NCBI GenBank assembly: GCA_016191995.1 | Contig: JACPVA010000160.1 | Coordinates: forward strand, 1-38,851 | Length of the DNA: 38,851 nucleotides | DNA from: Burkholderiales bacterium | GTDB taxonomy: Bacteria > Pseudomonadota > Gammaproteobacteria > Burkholderiales > Burkholderiaceae_C | Reading direction: 5' to 3' | Shown: positions 34,215-38,851 of the stretch, piece after piece | How the letters are laid out: each line of letters starts with the position of its first letter | How positions within the stretch are numbered: the first letter of the stretch is position 1 | Made by a program: the position numbers and the translations under genes | The notes under the pieces: generated by a model | Seen by the model: the letters and a program-made list of their open reading frames with translations, nothing else | What the model was told of the DNA's origin: nothing | The model's database searches: none

Positions 34215-35077
34215 TGGACCGGACGCCGGGTCGGGACGCGACGGGGCACGGGCCGCGCGAGGCCGCGCACGAGGCGTTTCCGGTCGCGCCCGGCACGGCC
34301 GCCGGCGCGATGGGCACCGGGAGCGCCGCCGCGCGCGCGCTGATCGCCACCGGCATCGTCCGCCACCGCCGGCTGCGACCGGCGGCCAACGCCTTCGAAT
34401 ACCCGACCTACTTCCTGCTGCTGCCGATGCGCGCGCTGGCACGCCAGCCTGAGACCGCGCTGCGCCGCAACCGCTTCGGGCTGGTCAACTTCCACGACCG
34501 CGACCATGGCGACGGCGGGCCCGATGCGCTGGCCTGGCTGGATGCACTGCTGGCGCGCGAGGGCATCGCCGACGCCGACGGCGAAGTCTGGCTGCAGACC
34601 TACCCGCGCGTGCTCGGCTATGTCTTCAAGCCGGTCAGCTTCTGGTATTGCGAGCGTGCCGACGGGACGCTGGCGGCGATCGTCGCCGAGGTCAACAACA
34701 CCTTCGGCGAGCGCCACTGCTACCTGCTCGCCGGCGAGAACCTGGCCTGGGGGCGCGAGCTGCAGGCGCGCAAGGTCTTCCACGTCTCGCCGTTCTGCGA
34801 CGTGCAGGGTCGCTACCGCTTCCGCTTCATGCGCAACGCCGAGCGCATCGTCGCCCGCGTCGACCACGACGACGCCGACGGGCCGCTGCTGCTGACCAGC
34901 GTCGGCGGCCGGCTCGCGCCGCTGACCGCGGCCAGCGCGCGTGCGGCCTTCTTCGGCATGCCGCTGATGACGCTGGGCGTTATCGCGCGCATCCACTGGC
35001 AGGCGCTGAGGCTGTGGGTCAAGCGCGTGCCGTTCCTGCGCAAGCCCGCGCCGCCCGGCGTCGCGGTCACGCGCTGA
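34214..35077 (+). CDS. DUF1365 family protein
   Basis: A 287-residue protein of DUF1365, a family almost always found between COG2907 oxidoreductases and CFA-type methyltransferases. Family text begins at about residue 44 with IVRHRRLRPAANAFEYPTYF and continues with LQTYPRVLGYVFKPVSFWYC and EVNNTFGERHCYLL. The first 40 or so residues are low-complexity and not typical, so the true start may be the Met near residue 33 (MGTGSAAARAL); however, the TGATG coupling favours 34214. No catalytic role is known. Confidence 0.88.
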   Translation: MDRTPGRDATGHGPREAAHEAFPVAPGTAAGAMGTGSAAARALIATGIVRHRRLRPAANAFEYPTYFLLLPMRALARQPETALRRNRFGLVNFHDRDHGDGGPDALAWLDALLAREGIADADGEVWLQTYPRVLGYVFKPVSFWYCERADGTLAAIVAEVNNTFGERHCYLLAGENLAWGRELQARKVFHVSPFCDVQGRYRFRFMRNAERIVARVDHDDADGPLLLTSVGGRLAPLTAASARAAFFGMPLMTLGVIARIHWQALRLWVKRVPFLRKPAPPGVAVTR

Positions 35078-35198
35078 CCCAGCTGCCGACCCCCGTTCGC
35101 CCTCACGCCGCAGCCCGCTCGCAACCTGCCCGTACCGCCTTCCGCCCTGTCCCCCGCGACGAGCCGCCCCGCTACCCGCCTCCGCCACGCCAACCGCC
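35078..35198 (+). other. C-rich, G-poor spacer before the interrupted CFA gene
   Basis: This 121-bp gap is the only sizeable break in the operon. It is strikingly C-rich and G-poor for this genome (runs such as CCCCCGTTCGCCCTCACG), a composition typical of Rho-utilisation sites. No Shine-Dalgarno is visible before the ATG at 35199. Confidence 0.35.
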
Positions 35199-36425
35199 AT
35201 GACCGAGACCACCCGCACCGCGCCGATGACCCTGCCGCCGCGCACGCCGGCGGCCGCCCGCAGCGTGCTGCGCCTGCTGCAGCGGCTGCGCGTCGGCGTG
35301 CTCGACCTGCAACTCCCCGACGGCAGCCAGGCGCGCTTCGGCACGCCGCGCGCCGGCGCGCCGCAGGCGGCGATCCGGATCGCCGACTGGTCGGTCTTCG
35401 GCGCCGCGCTGCGGCGTGGCGACATCGGGTTCGCCGAGGCCTTCATCGACGGCCGCTGGACCAGCCCCGACGTCGTCGCGCTGCTCGAGCTGCTGCTGGC
35501 CAACCGCGACGCGCTGGAGGCGGTCGTCTACGGGCGCTGGTGGGGATCGCTGCTGGACCGCGTGCGCCACCTGCTGAACCGCAACTCGCGCCGCGGCAGC
35601 CGGCGCAACATCCACGCCCACTACGACATCGGCAACCCGTTCTACCGCCTGTGGCTGGACGAGACGATGAACTATTCGAGCGCGCTGTTCGAGGGCGACC
35701 TGACGCGGCCGACCGCCGACGCCCAGCGCGCCAAGATCCGGCGCGCGCTGGACGCCGTGCGGCTGCGCCCGGGCCAGCGGCTGCTGGAAATCGGCTGCGG
35801 CTGGGGCGCGCTGGCCGAGCAGGCGGCCGGCGAGGACGCCGCCCGCGTCGTCGGGCTGACGCTGTCGGACTAGCAGCTCGCGTTCGCGCGCGAGCGCATC
35901 GCGCAGCGCGGCCTGACCGACCGCGTCGACCTGCGGCTGCAGGACTGGCGCGACCTGGACCAGGCGCGCTTCGACGCCATCGTCTCGATCGAGATGTTCG
36001 AGGCCGTCGGCCGCGCTTACTGGGACGACTACTTCCGCATGCTGCACGACCGGCTCGCCCCTGGCGGCCGCGCCTGCATCCAGACCATCGTCATCCGCGA
36101 CGACCTGTTCGAGCGCTACGCGCGGTCGACCGACTTCATCCAGCAGTTCATCTTCCCCGGCGGCATGCTGCCCAGCCGCGCGACCTTCCGCGCCGGCGCC
36201 GAGCGCGCCGGGCTGCGCGTCGAGGACGGCTTCGCGTTCGGCGCCGACTATGCCGAGACGCTGCGGCGCTGGCGCGCGGCCTTCCTGGCGCGCGACGCGC
36301 ACCTGCGCCGGCTCGGCTTCGACACCCGCTTCGTGCGGACCTGGGAGTTCTACCTCGCGTACTGCGAGGCGGCATTCGCCACCGGCAATACCGACGTCGT
36401 CCAGTTCACCCTCGTGCGTGACTGA
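35199..36425 (+). pseudogene. CFA-family methyltransferase interrupted by an in-frame amber codon
   Basis: Reading from ATG 35199, 224 residues are followed by TAG at 35871-35873, then 183 further codons in the same frame to TGA at 36423-36425. Joined, they give a normal-length CfaS-type methyltransferase: HYDIGNPFYRLWLDE, SAM site LLEIGCGWGAL, then TLSD-stop-QLAFARERI, IVSIEMFEAVGRAYW and QQFIFPGGMLPS. The stop falls inside a conserved TLSxxQLA segment, so it removes half the catalytic domain. There is no frameshift and no other damage. It could be a recent nonsense mutation, a sequencing error, or a suppressed codon. By context it would modify fatty acids with the FAD protein. Confidence 0.85.
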
Positions 36426-36441
36426 ACCTCGCTTGACCACC

Positions 36442-37002
36442 ATGCAACGCTCACGCCGTCAACTGCTGGCCGACGCCACCACGCTCGCCGCAGCCGCCGC
36501 GCTGCCCGGCATGGCGCGGGCCAGCGCGGCGCCGCCCGAGGTCGCAGCGCGCTGGCCGGCCGCGCGGCTGCAAGGGCAGGGGCGGCTGCGCTTCCTCGGC
36601 CTGCACGTCTACGACGCCCGGCTGTGGGCGCCGGCCGTGGTCGACGCCGATCGATGGTGGAGCTCGCCGCTGGCGCTCGAGCTGCAGTACGCGCGCCGGC
36701 TCGTCGGCCGCCTGATCGCCGAGCGTTCGATCGAGGAGATGCGCCGCCAGCAGCCGATCGCCGCCGAGCGCGCCGACGACTGGCTGGCGGCGATGAGCGA
36801 GCTGTTCCCCGACGTCGCCGGCGGCGACCGGCTGTGCGGCGTGCTGCTGCCGGGCGAGGCGGCGCGCTTCTACTTCAACGGCAAACCGCGCGGCGAGCTG
36901 CGCGACCCGGACTTCGCGCGCCTGTTCTTCGGCATCTGGCTCGCCCCCGAGACCTCCGAGCCGGCGCTGCGCGGGCAGCTGCTGGGGATGGCGCCGCGAT
37001 GA
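36442..37002 (+). CDS. Chalcone isomerase-like periplasmic protein
   Basis: A 186-residue exported protein with an N-terminal SRRQLLADATTLAAAAALPG signal, twin-arginine-like or Sec. The mature part resembles the chalcone-isomerase-like fold found in bacterial lipid-modification clusters: LRFLGLHVYDARLWAP, LALELQYARRLVGRLIAERSIEEM, FYFNGKPRGELRDPDFARLFFGIWL. Bacterial members are thought to bind fatty acids and have no known flavonoid activity here. An in-frame GTG at 36418 overlaps the previous gene, but the ATG at 36442 gives a good signal peptide. The stop overlaps the transporter start as ATGA. Confidence 0.82.
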   Translation: MQRSRRQLLADATTLAAAAALPGMARASAAPPEVAARWPAARLQGQGRLRFLGLHVYDARLWAPAVVDADRWWSSPLALELQYARRLVGRLIAERSIEEMRRQQPIAAERADDWLAAMSELFPDVAGGDRLCGVLLPGEAARFYFNGKPRGELRDPDFARLFFGIWLAPETSEPALRGQLLGMAPR

Positions 37003-38474
37003 GCCCTTCGCGCGCGCACACGCCCTGGCGCGGCGGCTGGGCCGACGGGCTGCGCTATGGCGGGCTCGGACTGCCGCTGGCCTTCGTCGCGCTGCCGCTG
37101 TACGTGATCCTGCCGAACCACTATGCGACCGCGTTCGGCATCCCGCTGGCCGCGCTCGGCGCGCTGTTGCTCGGGGTGCGGCTGTTCGACGCCGTCACCG
37201 ACCCGCTGATCGGCTGGCTCGCCGACCGCTGGTTCGGTCACTCGGTCGCGCGCGTGCTGGCGGCCGCCGCGGTCGCCGCGGTGGTGCTCGCGCTGGGATT
37301 TCGCGCGCTGTTCTTTCCCGCCGTCGACGGCATGACCGCGCTGCTGCTGTGGTGCGGCGCGGCGCTGCTCGTCAGCACGCTCGCCTACAGCGTGCTCGCG
37401 GTGCTGCACCAGGCCTGGGGCGCGCGGCTGGGCGGCGGCGCGACGCAGCGCGCGCGCATCGTCTCGTGGCGCGAGGCGCTGGCGCTGGTCGGCGTGCTCG
37501 TGGCCAGCGTGCTGCCGTCGCTGGCCGGGCTGGGCGTGTCGACGGTCGCCTTCGCCCTGCTGCTGGCCTGCGGCGTGGCGCTGATGGCGTTCGCGCCGCG
37601 TCCTCAGCCGCAGCCGCCTGCGTCGACCGCTGCTTCGACGCTGCAGCCGGCGCGCGCCGGGCAGGCCGGCCGGTCTTCGGCCCCGGCGCCGGGCGCCGCG
37701 CCGGCGCCGAACTGGCAGCTGCCGCTGGCCACGTCCGCATTCCGCCGCCTGCTGGCGATCTACCTCGTCAACGGCATCGCCGGCGCGATCCCGGCCACGC
37801 TGCTGCTGTTCTTCGTCCGCGACCGGCTGCAGGCACCAGCCTACGAGCCGCTCTTCCTCGCCAGCTATTTCGCCGCCGCCGCGCTGTCGATGCCGCTGTG
37901 GGTGCGCGCGGTGGCGCGCATCGGGCTGGCGCGCGCCTGGCTGGCGGGCATGCTGCTGGCGATCGCCGCCTTCGTCTGGGCCGCGCGGCTGGGCGCTGGT
38001 GACGTCGTCGCCTTCGTCGCGGTGTGCGTGGCCAGCGGCATCGCGCTCGGCGCCGACCTGGCCTTGCCGGGTGCGCTGCTCGCCGGCCTGATCCGCCGCG
38101 CCGGCCACGGCGGACGCGCCGAGGGCGCCTATTTCGGCTGGTGGAGCTTTGCCACCAAGCTCAACCTGGCGCTCGCCGCCGGGCTGGCACTGCCGCTGCT
38201 GGCTGCCTTCGGCTACACGCCGGGCAGCACCGACCCCGGAGCGCTGCGCGCGCTGACGATCGCCTACTGTCTGCTGCCCTGCGCGCTCAAGCTGGCCGCG
38301 GCCGCGCTGCTGTGGCGGCGCTGGATCGCGCACGCCGACGGCCGCGCCGAGGACGACGAAGCGCGCGCGGACGTGATCGCCCGCCCGGCCGACGCCGAGC
38401 GGCCGGCGCAGCCCCCGGCCCTGTTCGAGATCACCGGCGCCGGATCCGGCGCCGCCGCGGAGCCCACCCGATGA
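36999..38474 (+). CDS. MFS-type (GPH-like) membrane transporter
   Basis: A 491-residue protein with about 11-12 hydrophobic segments in two halves joined by a Pro/Ala-rich cytoplasmic loop (about residues 200-245). The segment RLFDAVTDPLIGWLADR is the DPxxG-type motif of the glycoside-pentoside-hexuronide/MFS_2 group, and FGWWSFATKLNLALAAGLALP near the C-terminus also fits. In lipid-modification clusters such carriers may move lipids or lipid-linked products; substrate is unknown. Both ends overlap the neighbouring genes by ATGA, so it is firmly in the operon. Confidence 0.87.
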   Translation: MSPSRAHTPWRGGWADGLRYGGLGLPLAFVALPLYVILPNHYATAFGIPLAALGALLLGVRLFDAVTDPLIGWLADRWFGHSVARVLAAAAVAAVVLALGFRALFFPAVDGMTALLLWCGAALLVSTLAYSVLAVLHQAWGARLGGGATQRARIVSWREALALVGVLVASVLPSLAGLGVSTVAFALLLACGVALMAFAPRPQPQPPASTAASTLQPARAGQAGRSSAPAPGAAPAPNWQLPLATSAFRRLLAIYLVNGIAGAIPATLLLFFVRDRLQAPAYEPLFLASYFAAAALSMPLWVRAVARIGLARAWLAGMLLAIAAFVWAARLGAGDVVAFVAVCVASGIALGADLALPGALLAGLIRRAGHGGRAEGAYFGWWSFATKLNLALAAGLALPLLAAFGYTPGSTDPGALRALTIAYCLLPCALKLAAAALLWRRWIAHADGRAEDDEARADVIARPADAERPAQPPALFEITGAGSGAAAEPTR

Positions 38475-38851
38475 CCGACCGATCGACCACCAACCGCCGC
38501 GCCTTCGGTGCCGCCGTCCTGGCCGGCGCGCTGCTGCTGGCCGGCTGCGCCACGCCGCAGCCCGCCGACTACGCCGCCGAGACGCCGCGGCTGGACCTGA
38601 GGACCTACTTCGACGGCCCGCTGACCGCGCACGGCATCTTCAGCGACCGCGCGGGCAAGGTCGTGCGCCGCTTCGTGGTCGAGATGGAAGGGCGCTGGAG
38701 CGGCAACGAGGGCGTGCTCGACGAGCGCTTCCGCTACAGCGACGGCGCCACCGAGCGCCGCGTCTGGCGCCTGACCGACCTCGGCGGCGGGCGCTGGCAG
38801 GGCCGCGCCGACGACGTCGTCGGCGTGGCCGACGGCACGGCTGCCGGCAAC
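38471..38851 (+). CDS. DUF3833 lipoprotein, 3' end outside the window
   Basis: The first 127 codons of a lipoprotein. The signal ends LLLAGC, with C26 as the lipidation site, followed by LDLRTYFDGPLTAHGIFSDRAG, the typical opening of DUF3833. This family accompanies COG2907/CFA/chalcone-isomerase-like genes. It probably acts at the outer face of the inner membrane or at the outer membrane. The start overlaps the transporter stop (ATGA). The gene is cut off by the end of the window. Confidence 0.87.
   Translation, partial: MTDRSTTNRRAFGAAVLAGALLLAGCATPQPADYAAETPRLDLRTYFDGPLTAHGIFSDRAGKVVRRFVVEMEGRWSGNEGVLDERFRYSDGATERRVWRLTDLGGGRWQGRADDVVGVADGTAAGN

Noticed and set aside
35871..35873. Programmed pyrrolysine-type recoding at the amber codon
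   Set aside because: There is no reason to expect Pyl machinery in this type of bacterium, CFA synthases do not use pyrrolysine, and a single base substitution explains the codon more simply.

Overview
The window is about 73% GC, with tightly packed genes, many ATGA start/stop overlaps and mixed ATG/GTG starts. Gene content points to a betaproteobacterium of the order Burkholderiales, probably near the Rubrivivax/Leptothrix group: yajC-secD-secF followed by a DUF1631 gene, a PcaF-type thiolase, DUF1840, DUF2946-Sco-PCu(A)C, and a form IA RuBisCO with CbbQ/CbbO. The assignment to a group is inference; no rRNA or other phylogenetic marker was analysed. I saw no insertion sequence, prophage, tRNA, rRNA or CRISPR array, so this looks like ordinary chromosome with several accessory modules.

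Layout. (1) 274-6469: Calvin-cycle locus, cbbL-cbbS-cbbQ-cbbO on the minus strand, with the LysR regulator cbbR divergent across a 159-bp gap that holds two clean inverted repeats. (2) 6598-12353: yajC-secD-secF-DUF1631 on the minus strand. (3) 12620-15377: a translationally coupled LytS/LytTR-type two-component system with a small membrane protein between kinase and regulator; it overlaps pcaF tail to tail. (4) 16707-20311: two coupled c-di-GMP genes, an HD-GYP variant and a PAS-GGDEF-EAL with a degenerate GGDQF. (5) 20473-22785: a cyclopropane-fatty-acid synthase, a DUF1840 protein and a YbhB-type protein. (6) 23087-27308: a minor-pilin operon (PilE-like, FimT, PilW, PilX, PilV) with unusually long PilX and PilV and no PilY1 in view. 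(7) ruvB on the minus strand, then a copper/cytochrome-oxidase assembly group (DUF2946, Sco1, PCu(A)C). (8) 30419-38851: a putative light and singlet-oxygen lipid module.

The last module is the most interesting part. A MerR-type regulator with a CarH/LitR-like B12 domain (W-x9-EH motif) is divergent from an operon of FAD oxidoreductase (COG2907), DUF1365, a CFA-family methyltransferase, a chalcone-isomerase-like protein, an MFS-type transporter and a DUF3833 lipoprotein. A diiron desaturase-like gene follows the regulator. I infer light-controlled modification of membrane fatty acids, possibly furan fatty acid chemistry. Three features stand out: the methyltransferase is cut by one in-frame amber codon with the rest of the gene intact; the 461-bp divergent region encodes a hairpin whose loop repeats anti-Shine-Dalgarno CCUCC (cuckoo/CcsR-like); and the regulator has Leu where CarH has the light-state histidine ligand.

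A second theme is regulatory. Two sites with the same architecture (TCAAG, fixed spacing, GCCGA) precede the c-di-GMP operon and the minor-pilin operon. They look like sigma-28 (FliA) promoters and would tie c-di-GMP breakdown and pilus priming to the flagellar programme.
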